DNA from: Limnephilus marmoratus
Lineage: Eukaryota; Arthropoda; Insecta; Trichoptera; Limnephilidae
Assembly: GCA_917880885.1 (NCBI GenBank)
Contig: OU862908.1
Location: forward strand, 57,371,819-57,435,818
DNA: 64,000 bases
Reading direction: 5' to 3'
Below are positions 35,071 through 46,399 of the stretch, one piece after another. A model generated the notes under the pieces. That model ran no database searches. It had not been told where the DNA came from and saw only the letters and a list, made by a program, of their open reading frames with translations. The position numbers and the translations under genes are program-made. The first letter of the stretch is position 1, and every line of letters begins with the position of its first letter.

Positions 35071-36368
35071 CAAGGGCATAGCTAGGATTTTGTTAAGGGG
35101 GGGGCAGGTGCAGACAAACCAAGAATAAATCTAAGGTAAATGCTGCATGAGCAACGGGACACATTACGTTAAAAATGAAAAACAAAATATTACCTACTGG
35201 GGAGGGGGGGGGGGGGGGGGGGGGGTGGCTAGAGAATTTCAGAAATAGGCTATTTTTCCCCCCCCCTCTAGTTAAGCGACTGCGTTCAAACGGTTTTCAG
35301 CCATCGTTTTTTTTTTTTAATGCCGGCAACCCGGGCGTTTATTGTAACAATAATCATATACAAACAAGTTAGTAGCCCGCCTCACTATACTAGTCTGTTC
35401 CGAGGCGGGCATGTTTTAACACGGCGCAGTGTAGAAAAGGACCGCTCTATGTTACATGTATTGCAAGGTTGTGCCAAGGAAATAAGTATTATTTTTTTTG
35501 TTGCAGGAAAGAAAATGTTCGCCTCCTTAAACACTTTAGTAAAATTTAGTTTTTTTGAGATCTTTTCTTGTCATTCCCTTGTTCTGCCATTTTTGCTTAG
35601 GCAAAAACTTTGTGCTTTTTCTTTAAAATCAATTAACGACATATTCAACGTTGTACAGGGATGTAGCGACATTAATCCGAAAGCAGGCAAATTTTGGTCA
35701 CCAAAACGCTGCTCCAATGCAGATATTAGGGAATCTAAATAAGGAATGATAATCGATCGCTTCCAAAAATCTCATGGAGTCTCAGCAAGGTTTGTTGGCA
35801 AGATACAATGGAAAATACAAGTGAAAAAATACAATGGAAAAATAAAATACAATGGAAAATACAAAGAAAATATAATACAAGATAGAAGGCAAAATACAAC
35901 CGATTTTGTTGGCAAGATACAATGCGTGCAACTTGTATATCAGTTCCAAAGGCAGCTGCAGTTCTAATTGAAATATCTAAAATATTTTGGCTCTCTATGT
36001 CTACGTTACTTCGATGATCATTTTAAACAGAAATTATACTTTCAATATGACTCATACATGCGTACATATTGATAGTTTCCGATCGTAAAGCATTGGCAAT
36101 AGGTTCCAATATACCTGAGTACTTGGCATAAAATGAAAATAATACATATAATGAAAACTGATTTAATAACAGCGCAATGTAACTGATAGGCACGTTTTCT
36201 TGATGCTTCATTAATCATGATCAACTAAAAAGGTAATAATAAAAATTAAATTGATTCTCACAAACATAGGCTACCGACGTAAACTTTACGATTTGTGAGC
36301 ATTCCTGCACCTTCTAGGGGGGGGGGGGGGCAGCTGCCCCTCCCTGCCCGTACCTCGCTACGCCCTTG
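35071..36368. mobile_element. Non-autonomous hAT-type element, 1298 bp, with G-runs
   Basis: Inverted ends CAAGGGCATAGCTAGG and CCTCGCTACGCCCTTG are flanked by a perfect 8-bp duplication TCTCATTC (35063-35070 and 36369-36376). Inside are a G-run of about 22 at 35204-35225, a C-run near 35259, and a G-run of about 14 near 36318. The 140-codon frame 35320-35742 matches no transposase I know. Confidence 0.88.
35812..35905. repeat. Short tandem repeat of AATACAATGGAAA
   Basis: Irregular repeats of roughly 12-15 bp built on ATACAATGGAAAA, inside the hAT-type element. Confidence 0.6.
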
Positions 36369-36639
36369 TCTCATTCTCTCGCAGGCTAAATCCTACAGAT
36401 GCATGTGTTTGACTCTTTTAAGTGACACCTGTTTCTATTTCTTCGAGTTTCAAATCACAACAGTGGTAAAGAAGTTTAATTTCAAAAATCGGAAATTCTT
36501 ATAGAATATAATCCAGAATATTGGAGGAAATACGTTTGGTTGTTCACCCCAACTGAGTAGTAGGTACTGCGTAAAAAATATGCAGAATTTTCGAGAATTC
36601 TCAAGTGTCTGGACTGTATCAAAGGCAACCGAAGTATCG

Positions 36640-36716
36640 CAGAACAGCACTCTTGGGGCCTTGTCGAAGCAATGGGTCCCCGACCCGTCCAAGATGAAAA
36701 TAATGATGAGGAGTTT
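36640..36716 (+). mobile_element. Second RTE-type LINE, 3' tail fragment
   Basis: GGGGCCTTGTCGAAGCAATG, GGTCCCCGACCCG and an ATGATGAGG tail match the last bases of 28528-28907 in the opposite orientation. Confidence 0.65.
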
Positions 36717-37900
36717 TAGATTTTTCTACCCTTCTCAGATAACAGCGATCAACCCGTTCTGATAAAACGGCGTTTAGTTCAGACAACAGATGTGGATAAT
36801 CGACACCGCTGACGAAGTTGTTCGCAGACATATTCACAATAACGACCGGCTGAAGAGTGCCGGCAAAACGGAGCAGTTAATGGATTACAAACGTTGAAAG
36901 TTTTCCGAAAGTACAATCTAAACTCAGCACTTTGTAAAATTGTGCGAAAACATTATTTCATCTTTATGTAGCCATTTCTTAGCAATGTGTTTTTTTTATT
37001 ATTTTGATTATTTATTATTGATGCCTAAAGTAATGAAAGAAAAAATATGAAACATTTTACGACAATTATTTTCGCTTTCTTTGTTTCAGTATTTAAATAT
37101 CTCCGACCTGAAAAATGTCTATGGTCCTGCCACTGAGAGGTCCTTCATAACTAATTATTATTTTATACTAGCTGGTTCCTGGCATACGTTGCAATACCAT
37201 ATTCAAATAAATAAATGGTTTCTCCCTGCATGTCCTTTCCCGTGCTTCCCCGCCTACTCTATCCCCTCTCCCGCTTCACCGTCCCGCCAACCCCCCTCCC
37301 TCATTTTTGTATATTATAAGAACAATCAATCAAATTTGGTACGTAACATGGGTACCTATTTAAAATATCTATAATTTAAAAAATCCAAAGACAATTCTTT
37401 TGTTACCAAAAAAAACAGTTGCCTACTAAATTCAATTTCGTTAAATGCGCGAACGGTTAAACGTGCGAAGTCGTTTTAGTAGTTTTTTGTATTTATCCAA
37501 TTTTCCGCGCAACTTTCTTAATTTTTTTCCGTAAGAATCTTCTACAAAGTATTAAAAAACTTTATTTTAAATTTATGAAATAGGTTAAGTCGTTCTGAAG
37601 TTATGGCGTGACCAAGGGAAACAGGGATTCATTTTTATTTATATGTGTGAGAATATAACGAATTTAATCAGCGGTATGCCTTAACGTAACTTTCGCTTAG
37701 CTGTTTCCGAGATTTTTTTTGCTAAAAACTGTTAATATGTTAATATCCCGTTTTACTTTATTCGAGCTAAACCAATGTGCAGTTGTAGTTTTTTTGTTAA
37801 AATAGTGGGTTTTGCCGTTTTGCCCGCGGAAATCAGAATGTTTAAAGTGCAGACGGTTCTCAGAAATTCTAGAAAAATTCAAGAGCTTAGTTAAATATTC
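36717..37900 (+). other. No gene; decayed start of the CTAGCTGACC repeat
   Basis: At 37168 ACTAGCTGGTTCCTGGCATA resembles the start of the repeat at 14878. A pyrimidine-rich tract (37220-37310) follows, matching 9060-9260 in reverse. The rest is unremarkable AT-rich DNA. Confidence 0.4.
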
Positions 37901-37909
37901 AACTTTGCT

Positions 37910-38250
37910 TTTTTTACATCAACTCCACACAGGAGGCCTCTAGAAAATAATTTCCCTCAAGGTCTGCGCCATCTTTAAGAGTGCTGTGTGGAGGTTTTTT
38001 ATAATGAGAGGATGTTATGGGAAGGGAAAAGGTTAAAGGGGTGGGTTTAAATCTGAAGGTCAGTGGATCTAGAACGTAGCTCATGGGCAGACGCATCTAC
38101 CGCCAAAACTTCGACAGACCTCACCCCTTGAATCCAGACACCATTTCTAAGACAGCAAACGTAGCGAACTACTTAGGGTACTATGGCAGAGATGTTGGTT
38201 ATTCAATTAATGTTTCTCTGGACAGCGGGCAGTACAGTATCCGCCTATTA
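37910..38250 (-). mobile_element. SINE-B, diverged
   Basis: The minus strand resembles 26492-26829 over its full length but with many changes; the tail is at 37910-37916. Confidence 0.65.
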
Positions 38251-38674
38251 AATCGAAATTGCTTTATATGGCACCAACACGATAAACGGTTTACACGAAA
38301 TAGAAAACTATCAAATGATGCTGTTAGCGCGTAGGCTATAGGCATTGAAAAGAAGAGAGAACCAGACGGGGGAATATGAATGAAAACAAATGTTCCATTT
38401 AGCACTTGCTCTGTCTCACTTACACTCGCCTGACATCGTAGATCTCCATCCTATTCGAATTTCGTAATCATGGTGAAACACAGTTTTGTATTGGAAATTT
38501 AAGGTCCGATTAAGCAAATATTTAGAACACGAAATACGTCTATTAAAATATAACAAGAGAAAAATTATAAAGCAATATTTTGAAGAAAATATAACATAAG
38601 CCATAATCTTAGTTAGGTTGCCACATTGTATTTATACTCTTCATTCCCGTGTCCATAATCCGTATCTTAATACT

Positions 38675-39610
38675 TATTTTGAATTTTGAATTTATTTTAT
38701 ATATTTAATAATATTATTATTCAATGTATAAAAACAGTTTATTATAAACAAGTTCTGCTTCTGCTTCGTAATTATTATTATGAGTTACAGCTGTTTCGCC
38801 CTCTGAAGGCATTATCAAACTGTGGTTGTTACCACCTACAAACGATGTATTTATATCATTTCTAGACAGGTACTTATGATGACAAAATGAATAGCTTTTA
38901 ATTATTATTACTTGTGCCCCTAAACTTCTAAGTAAAATGACTGAAATATAAATGGTTAAATTTTCCAATTACTGGATTGTTTAAATTTGACTGAGGATCG
39001 TTAATTATTCCATAAAATAAACCCTTGATGATTCATCAGGATTTAAATTATAATACAATTGATATTTGAAATGGTCATCATTCTCTTGGATAACCCACTA
39101 TGAATCATGTATTTACTTAATAGCACAGTTAGGTATTTGGACTGGATTTAAATATATCTAATCCAGTCCAAATACATGATTCATAGTGGGTTATCCAAGA
39201 GAATGATGACCATTTCAAATATCAATTGTATTATAATTTAAATCCTGATGAATCATCAAGGGTTTATTTTATGGAATAATTAACGACCCTCAGTCAAATT
39301 TAAAAAATCCAGTAATTGGGAAACTTAACCATTAATATTTCAGTCATTTTACTTAGAAGTTTAGGGGCACAAGTAATAATAATTAAAAGCTATTCATTTT
39401 GTCATCATAAGTACCTGTCTAGAAATGATATAAATACATCGTCTGTAGGTGGTAACAACCACAGTTTGATAATGCCTTCAGAGGGCGAAACAGCTGTAAC
39501 TCATAATAATAATTACGAAGCAGAAGCAGAACTTGTTTATAATAAACTGTTTTTATACATTGAATAATAATATTATTAAATATAAGTATAAAATAAATTA
39601 AAAATTAAAA
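38675..39610. repeat. Giant palindrome with arms of about 470 bp
   Basis: Left arm 38675-39148 and right arm 39161-39610 are reverse complements. The innermost block is GTATTTGGACTGGATT against ATCCAGTCCAAATAC around a 12-bp centre. Arms differ by scattered substitutions and one 24-bp extra segment in the left arm (near 39109-39132). The same 83-codon frame therefore appears on both strands (38717-38968 and 39316-39567) with only about three differences. Each arm contains TTGATAA, a five-pair hairpin and GAAAC (38793-38818 minus, 39466-39491 plus). No transposase is seen. Confidence 0.92.
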
Positions 39611-39936
39611 TGGAGTTCTACAAAATAAACTTAATAACAATAAATAAAAAAATACTTATTTTGAAGTCTGTTATTTTCTTATGGTTTTTGTTGCAAGAGG
39701 GAGGATATTAAATAATTTTAAAGAGAAATGTTGCATATTTCTTTGTACAAAAGTAGTTTTAGTTGTAGGTTGGTGGAATGTTTGTTGCAATGACGATCTC
39801 TAATATGAATCGACCCAAGTGTATGTGGGTTTTTGAAAGCGTGCATTAGAATATGTTTTTAATATAATTGTCTCAGAGACATAAAATAAATGGGATATTC
39901 GCAATCCGCTTGGAAGCATCACTTTGTATATTTGAC

Positions 39937-40344
39937 GGCCGGCATAGTCCAGCGGTAAGGCTCTTGACTAGTACACCGAAAGTCGCGGGATCGAATCCCG
40001 GCGTGGCAAATAAATTTTATTTGATTAATTTGTGTTATTTCACAATTTATTCATTTAAAATAATATATAGTATATTTTCGGCACGTTCCAGAGTGGAAGA
40101 TACTCTCAGTATCGCCCTGGTGTAAGACCACCATTCAGAATTGAAACGTTGCTTGAAATGGCTTTAGCCGTGTTTGGTGACCAGATCTGAATAGCCAGGT
40201 ACTTCCCCACCTTCCTCTACCATATCTCCTTCCCCTCCCCACTACCTTCAGCCTCACAGCATACCCCAATTGGGGATGCCATAGTCCCACTGGCTCCAGA
40301 CGGGAGCAGTTGGGACTCTTGTGCGGTAATCATGTAAAAAAAAA
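39937..40344 (+). mobile_element. SINE-A, best full-length copy
   Basis: The tRNA-like head (39937-40008) has GTCCAGCGGTAAGGCTCTTG and T-arm GGGATCGAATCCCGG. It is followed by an AT-rich linker, the core (GTGGAAGATACTCTCAGTAT, ACCACCATTCAGAATTGAAA, TTGGTGACCAGATCTGAATA, CCCCAATTGGGGATGCCATA) and an A-tail. At about 400 bp it is a typical tRNA-derived SINE. Pol III A and B boxes are visible in the head. Confidence 0.88.
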
Positions 40345-40473
40345 TATACACATTTATAATGGTTCCGCGACTTTTCAACCCGCGATAAAATATCCCCGAC
40401 AAAATATCTTCTAAAACCTAACCTAACCTAACAAAAAAGGGACAAAAATAATACATTCATCCTATAATATAAA

Positions 40474-40675
40474 GGGTGACCGGTCAACTCAGAATGAAAT
40501 CAACTCAGAACCACCTCAGAAGAGTGATGATAAAAAAATATTTAAAAAATGGTTAAATAGGTAGTTAGGTTAGGTTAGGGTTACCGGGTATTTTAAAATT
40601 GTTTTTTCATATCTTTTAATGACCTTTCTGAGGTGGTTCTGAGTTGGTTTCATTCTAAGTTGGCAAGGAACCCCC
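40474..40675. mobile_element. Small MITE, copy 2
   Basis: About 50-bp inverted ends: ACCGGTCAACTCAGAATGAA and CAACTCAGAACCACCTCAGA against TCTGAGGTGGTTCTGAGTTG. Same family as 18214-18415. Confidence 0.75.
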
Positions 40676-40769
40676 AAAAAGGTAATAAATTATTGTTCAA
40701 AAATTGTAAAATATAAAATTATGTTAAGTTAGAGATTAGGTTAGGTTAGAGGCTTTTGAAATATGGCTT

Positions 40770-41100
40770 CACCAGAGAATGCTCAAGGTCCCATGGACCG
40801 ACATGATCCACCGACACAGAAGTTCTAAGGCGGGCTAGAGTAGATGGAGAATTGCTTACATTAATAAAAATCAGGAAAATTTCATTCTGGGTCATGTACT
40901 TCGAGAGGAGAAGTATCACTTGCTCCATTTACTATTGAAAGGCAAGATAGAGGGTCGCCGAGGGCCTGGTAGGAGACAAATGTCTTGGCTGCGAAATATA
41001 CGAGAGTGGACCGGCATTAGAAGTGTGGAGGAGCTATTCCGGGCAGCGCAAGACAGAGAGATATTTTCAAGAGTGATCGCCAACGTCGGTGGGTCCTGAT
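40770..41100 (+). pseudogene. LINE RT C-terminal fragment (GHVLR...GRRGPGRR type)
   Basis: One plus frame reads GHVLREEKYHLLHLLLKGK, then IEGRRGPGRRQMSWL, REWTGIRSVEELFRAAQ and DREIFSRVIANVGGS to a stop at 41098-41100. This is a familiar LINE polyprotein tail. Upstream (ELLTLIKIRK) is in a different frame, so there is an indel near 40885. Confidence 0.75.
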
Positions 41101-42671
41101 AGGGCACACAAAGAAGAAAGAAGAAGGTTAGGTTAGTTTAGTTAGATTAGTAGATATTTTGTTGGAGGATTTTTTGTCCGTAGGATATTTTGTCTCGGGA
41201 TGAAAACACGCAGTACCATTTATAATATTTAATTTAAACCTGAAACGTATTTCTTCCTCCAGTGAATTGAATAATACTTGAATATTACTGAAAGTTGCGC
41301 CGCGTGGTACATAATGTGCTTTTGGCCCATCAAAACATGGCGCTGTCGAGTGGAGGGCAAATACAGAAGTTTGCAAAAAAACCGGCCATTGTTTCATTCC
41401 GAATGTCGCGAATAATGGAGCCCCTGCGCCTCCCACTGGCGGGGGATGCGACCGTTTCACGGTTCAAACAAAGGGATGGAAATATAGTACCGGATTGGTC
41501 TTTACTTTGAAGGACGATTATGGCCCATTGGACCGGCAGCTCGGAATTAAACTTGGTATAAACAATGGGGTATTTCAATATTATATATTATTATTTTTCC
41601 CTAGGTTCTGTGACAACAGTGGCATAGTGGAGCAGTGGCACTTCAACACGGTACTGCGCGTTTCCATCCCGCGACAAAATATCCTGCGGTCAAAACATCC
41701 TCCAGCAAAATATCTACTAAAACCTAACCTAACCTATAACTTTACGGGATGTCTGTATTATTTTGTCCCATTTTACCATTTTTGTACAATAATTTATTGT
41801 CTTTACAGGATTTCTGTATTTTTTTTCCATTTTACTATTTTTGAACAATAATTTATTGCCTCTATAAAATGTCTGTATTATTTTTGTCCCATTTTTAGTT
41901 AGGTTAGGCTAGGTTTGGTTAGGTTAGGTTTTAGTAAATATTTTTTTGGGGGTTGTTTTGTCCGTAGAGGATAAAAAGTCGCGGAACCCTTCAACACACC
42001 TTTGAAAAGCGATACAAAGTCATTAAGATTGATGATAAAAAAATAGCCCATAACCTCACCTAGCGTTACCTATTTCTTAAGTCGGGTCCTCATTGCTGTT
42101 CCGCACTATTCCAATTTCCACAGTGTACTATAGGAGCTTGGTGGTACTTGGTCACTCCAGTGCATTAGTGACCTTCATCTACTTTTTCTGCCTTCCGCTT
42201 TGCCAGTGTCTCTCAGTTTCTACAAGATGGAGTGCTCAGTTTGGCGAGCAAAGTGTCCAAAGTATCTTAAAATACATTGTTGAGAGCCATATGGTGGATG
42301 TCTTCCAGAATGGACAAGTCGTCTGGCTGGCCATGTAATCCTAAGCATTTTTCTTCAGCACCGCGCACTTTATCATTCCAGTGCATTGTTGACCTTCCTC
42401 TGCTTTTTCTGCCTTCCACTTTGCCAGTGACTACAAGTTTCTACAAGTTGGCGTCCTCAGTTTGGCGAGCAAAATGTCCAAAATATCTTAAAATACGATG
42501 TAGACAGATAGTTAAGAGCCTATTGTGGATGCCTAGCTCTTCCAGAATGGGCACATTTGTGCGTCTGGCAGTCCATGGAATTCTGAGCAGTTTTCACCAA
42601 CACCACATTTCGAAGGCGTCTATCCACTTTCTTTCACTGGCTCTAAGTGCCAATGTTTCCATACCGTATAG

Positions 42672-43385
42672 CAGGGTTTCCCAAACTTTTTCTGCAATGG
42701 AACACTTTGCAAACCCGTAAATTTTAACGGAACGCTTGGCTCATTTATTAGATTGGGTAATTCCTAATAATAAAGTTTAAAAAATGTTATTACACATTAT
42801 TTATTAACTATACAAACAATATATATACATTTATAACAAAAATGGAATATAAACAAAAAATGGAATATAAACAACAAAAAATGGAAAATAAAAAATAAAA
42901 AATGGAATATAAATAACAAAAAATTGAAATGTAAGCAACAGAAAATTGGAATATAAAAAAATGATTATAAACAACAACAAAAAATGGAATAAATAAAACA
43001 CCTAATTAATGACTATGATGATTTTGAGTCCTTTAATTGCATATCTTCTTCATATCAGGCACAATATTGGTAAGTTGTATTCTAATATCTGGTCGAGTCT
43101 GTTCCTGCACTTTGACTTGGTTGCAGCATAATTAGAAATTCCCGCTTCGAATAAATAGTTTGTAGAAAACGGAAATATAACCACAATAGCTTGTTTTGAT
43201 AAATTGGGGTACTCTTCTGACCAACTCGCCCAGAAATCATTTAAATGAGAATAATATCAGCATTGTTGAAATATGAATACGTATGTAATATATTAAATTT
43301 AATTCTTCCGACAAATTGTCGCGGAACCCCTGTACAGGTTCGGCGGAACCCTAGGGTTCCGCGGAACACAGTTTGGGAAACCCTG
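42672..43385 (-). mobile_element. hAT element remnant, 714 bp, intact ends
   Basis: Perfect 15-bp inverted ends CAGGGTTTCCCAAAC / GTTTGGGAAACCCTG with perfect 8-bp duplication CCGTATAG (42664-42671 and 43386-43393). The left half is a low-complexity tandem array of AAATGGAATATAAAC units (42838-42992). The right half retains the end of a transposase (next entry). Confidence 0.93.
43050..43247 (-). pseudogene. hAT transposase C-terminal (dimerisation) domain remnant
   Basis: The minus strand is open for 65 codons to TGA at 43050-43052: HLNDFWASWSEEYPNLSKQA, then IVVIFPFSTNYLFEAGISNY, then KSKCRNRLDQIL. The FW...YP.LS..A...PF.T.YL.E.G.S pattern is the hAT C-terminal dimerisation region. The reading stops a short way inside the element, as expected for the true C-terminus; everything upstream is deleted. 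Confidence 0.75.
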
Positions 43386-43462
43386 CCGTATAGAAATAAA
43401 CTGTTGTCCGGTCACTCAACCCTAAATACACTGAATTGATTTCGGTATGCACGACAGGATGC

Positions 43463-44960
43463 AATGATTTATTTATTTATACTGGGTTTTTACAGATTTT
43501 TTTCATACATACGTGAGAACAACCTAGTTATAAAAACTCAACTAATTATTCAAATAAGAATAAACAAAAATTTTAACAAAACAAAAAAACGACTTCAAAA
43601 AATGCACTAAAAAGTAAAAAAATAATTTCGTATTCTTCTACAACTTTATAATCAACTTACCTTTTCTACTCATCAATATGTACGTACGATTGTTATTTTT
43701 GGAGTCGGTGTCGGCGGGAGAGGAGCTGTCAAGTGAACACGCCGGGCCGCGGGTACCTTGGTTGACACCGACTCCAAAAATAACAATCGTACCTACATAT
43801 TGATGAGTAGAAAAGGTAAGTTGATTATAAAGTTGTAGAAGAATACGAAATTATTTTTTTACTTTTTAGTGCATTTTTTGAAGTCGTTTTTTTGTTTTGT
43901 TAAAATTTTTGTTTATTTTTTGATTTTTAGTGAATCTGAAGTACACTAACTAATTCGATTAAGATTCGGCCGAGTATCGTAAATTTGTTCTTCAGAATTG
44001 GAGAGTTCCGTTACTTTGTCATGGATCCCATAATCAGAACCTAACCAAACTCTCATCAAACTACCCTTGAAGTACATCCTTTCCAATAAAAAAAGAATCA
44101 TCGAAATCGGTTGGCGTGATATTGAGTTATTCGTCCATTTGTCGCGCACATACTTGATGCAAATTTAAGACTTATATGATTTTCTCATGAATGCCATTGT
44201 CAGAACTGGACCAAATTAAAATGGGACCACACGGGAAGCACCAGCTATCAAATAAAAAAAGAATCATCAATATCGGTTCACCCAGTCGAAAGTTCTGAGG
44301 TAACAAACATAAAAAAAATAAAAATACAGTCGAATTGAGACCCTCCTCCTTTTCGAAGTCGTTTAAAAATAGGAACAAATTTATATAAAATAAATCAGCC
44401 AAATTATACAATGGTTTAATTTTGAAACAGTTTAAATATAAATTAGATAAAATAAAACAAAAAACAGAAAATTATAAAAATACAATGTTTACTCAAAAAA
44501 CAATTAAAGAGAGGCAAGACAAGAGACACAAATGATACATAATAAATTAGCATATATTTTTCAGCAATCGCAGAGCATTTTTTTTAATCCGTATAAATTA
44601 TCGGCAAAAACATCTACTTCAGCACACTCTATCTTATTATATAGTCGACACATTTGGGTCAGAGGGCTAAAATAGGCGATATTATTTTTAAATGTATTAA
44701 TTTTGAAATATTCAAGTCGCATGTCGTATTATCTAAGATGTTCTTGTAACGAATGATCAGAAACTAATGTTATTATACGCTTACATGTTGATAACTTTGT
44801 TATAGATAAGTTAAAAACATTTACTACAATTTGTTTATGAATAGTGTCATTGATCTATAATAATTTGTGTCTATAAATTAATGCAATACTGCTCGCAAGT
44901 ATACTTCTGTAGGGTATTTTGCTTTGAGTTAGGTTCCTACAAAATTGCGTTTATTATTCT
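43463..44960 (-). pseudogene. Jockey-like LINE 3' end, split by a foldback element
   Basis: The 3' tail and UTR (43463-43560: ATTTATTTATTT, then ACTGGGTTTTTACAG) and the rest (44371-44960) match an uninterrupted UTR on the opposite strand at 51425-51682. Upstream UTR and coding on the minus strand give YFSPLTQMCRLYNKIE then VDVFADNLYGLKKM, the likely protein end. The foldback element occupies the gap. Confidence 0.65.
43563..44370. mobile_element. Foldback DNA element, copy 2
   Basis: Near-identical to 20532-21366, including the hairpin, the GC-rich loop and the TTCGAAGTCGTTTAAAAAT end. Flanking AATAAGAA (left) and AATAGGAA (right) could be a decayed 8-bp duplication. It is inserted in a LINE 3' UTR. 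Confidence 0.78.
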
Positions 44961-45076
44961 AATATATTCCGCTAATTCTCTGTTTTAATTGCAGCAAGGC
45001 CTGCCGATTTGAGTTTGGCCTTTATTTTGGGAATGATTCCTATTTCTAAGAAATAACCCCAACATCTTAAATTTAA

Positions 45077-45645
45077 TAGGCGGTTATGGGTACCGCCGCC
45101 CAAGAAACCATTTATTGGATAACCAACAACCCTGCAATAAATAGGTCACCCCAAGTGGTTCGCTATGTTTGGTGACTTAGTTGTGCCCGTGTTCATGGGG
45201 TGAGATTTGTCTAGGTCTCGGTGGCGAATGCGTTTGCCCACCTATTGCGTGGCGGGCCCGGTCGAGAGAGACTGATTGAAAGAGATCTAATCTAGCCCTC
45301 TCCAGCCGGACTCTCTCGACCCATCGCCCTGCATCATAGTGGGAGGGATGGATTCTATCGTTTGTCACTCCTGGACACCTAGATTCCTACCTACTCCTCA
45401 TTCTTTTTTTTAATTTCAGAACGTCCTCTCCTTCATTTCGCTGAAGAGACCCTCCACTCAGGGTCTTGTCTTGCCAGTGTCTTGAGGGATTTTTTCCCAG
45501 ATTTTTACCCACCTCTCATTCCTTTTTTCTTCCCAGAACTTCATCCTCCTTCTTTCCCTTAAAGGACCCTTCACACGGTATCCCCAAAGATAACATAAGC
45601 CTTAAGGATTTTTTTTCTCAGGGCCTTCTGTGTGGAGCTAAAAAA
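45077..45645 (+). mobile_element. SINE-B, long copy
   Basis: Begins GGCGGTTATGGGTACCGCCG, then TTTATTGGATAACCAAC, GGTCACCCCAAGTGGTTCGC, GTGGGAGGGATGGATTC and ends TTCTGTGTGGAGCTAAAA. A C/T-rich segment (about 45380-45560) appears to be internally duplicated, which lengthens the copy. Confidence 0.75.
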
Positions 45646-45837
45646 TAATAATTTCAATTATTTTTTAATAAAAGATAATAGATAAATAAATAAAAAAATA
45701 AATAAAAAATATAATTTATGGGAACGTGAAAAACTGTCATTCTGCAAGGGGTTAAAATCTTTAAAATTCTGAATTCATGGAATTTCAATAATATATTATA
45801 GTAAAACGAAAAATAAAACTTTATTTGACTGTAACCG

Positions 45838-45864
45838 GTTTCAGCCCCTTTGAGCCATCTTCAG
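45838..45864 (-). other. CTGAAGA-hairpin-GAAAC motif
   Basis: The minus strand reads CTGAAGA, TG, GCTC-AAAG-GGGC, T, GAAAC. It satisfies the CTGANGA rule and has a four-pair stem. It lies beside AT-rich sequence; no long flanking inverted repeat was seen. Confidence 0.5.
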
Positions 45865-46220
45865 ACTGGTACAAATAATTCTTAGTCGACGGTTTATATA
45901 CATAACATACGGGGGAGGGAGAGAGGGATGGTCGACATGGATTTTAATCAAATATATTAATTATATCTGTTGCTAAGTCGTTTTAGACTGCAGAAATTCT
46001 AAATATTTTGGTAATTCCATTAAGCTAATTACCTTAGGTTTGTAGCTCACTTTAATGTTGTTTAGGGAAAAACCTTACAAGTAATACGAATTATTAATGA
46101 CCGACCATGAATTGTCAGTCTCAAAAGTAGAAATATTTATTTCAATAATAGAGAAATTTTTTCATCTTGTTTCCTGATGCAATACTATTTTTTCGATATT
46201 TAAATTTTTTTTTCTTTAAA

Positions 46221-46399
46221 AGAAAGACAAACATTCCCGGGTTACGAATAACCCAACAATGTTTGAAAATCTCCTACTACCATTGCAGACATCCGAAAAT
46301 GTTGCTTGTGTTGTGATGGAGGACTTAGCCAGCCGAGGAATCGAACACGCGACGCCCGGGTGGAACCCAAGCGCTATGCCCTCTCAACCACTGACCGGA
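46221..46399 (-). mobile_element. SINE family C
   Basis: The minus strand has GAGGGCATAGCGCTTGGGTT, GTGTTCGATTCCTCGGC and ends GTTTGTCTTTC. The inserted open frame on the plus strand is incidental. Confidence 0.7.

Larger units (their letters stand above)
40361..41988. mobile_element. Composite region bounded by GGTTCCGCGACTTTT ends
   Basis: The left end GGTTCCGCGACTTTT...ACAAAATATC...AAAACCTAACCTAACC has its reverse complement at about 41900-41988. Inside are a MITE (40474-40675), a LINE fragment (40770-41100) and a second inverted pair, 41127-41218 and 41649-41736, built of the same words (GGTACTGCGCGTTT, CCCGCGACAAAATATCCTGC). It reads as two related TIR elements, one near or inside the other. 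No target duplication was found. Confidence 0.6.
42110..43462 (-). pseudogene. LINE C-terminal fragments, duplicated and split by hAT
   Basis: Two stretches (about 42125-42270 and 42375-42520) are similar to each other and, on the minus strand, show pieces such as RYFGHFAR and a GKAEGRKS-like segment, as in GHV-type LINE tails. The second continues through 42671, is interrupted by the hAT element and resumes at 43394-43462. Frames are broken throughout. Confidence 0.55.

Noticed and set aside
35320..35742. 140-codon frame inside the hAT-type element as a transposase
   Set aside because: No hAT motif (no BED finger, no catalytic or dimerisation pattern) is visible.
38717..39567. The same 83-codon frame found on both strands as evidence of a conserved protein
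   Set aside because: The duplication follows automatically from the palindrome. The sequence has no known motif and only a few changes, so it does not show coding constraint.
40420..41930. CCTAA/TTAGG runs as telomeric DNA
   Set aside because: Runs are only two to four units, occur in both orientations and sit inside inverted-repeat elements.
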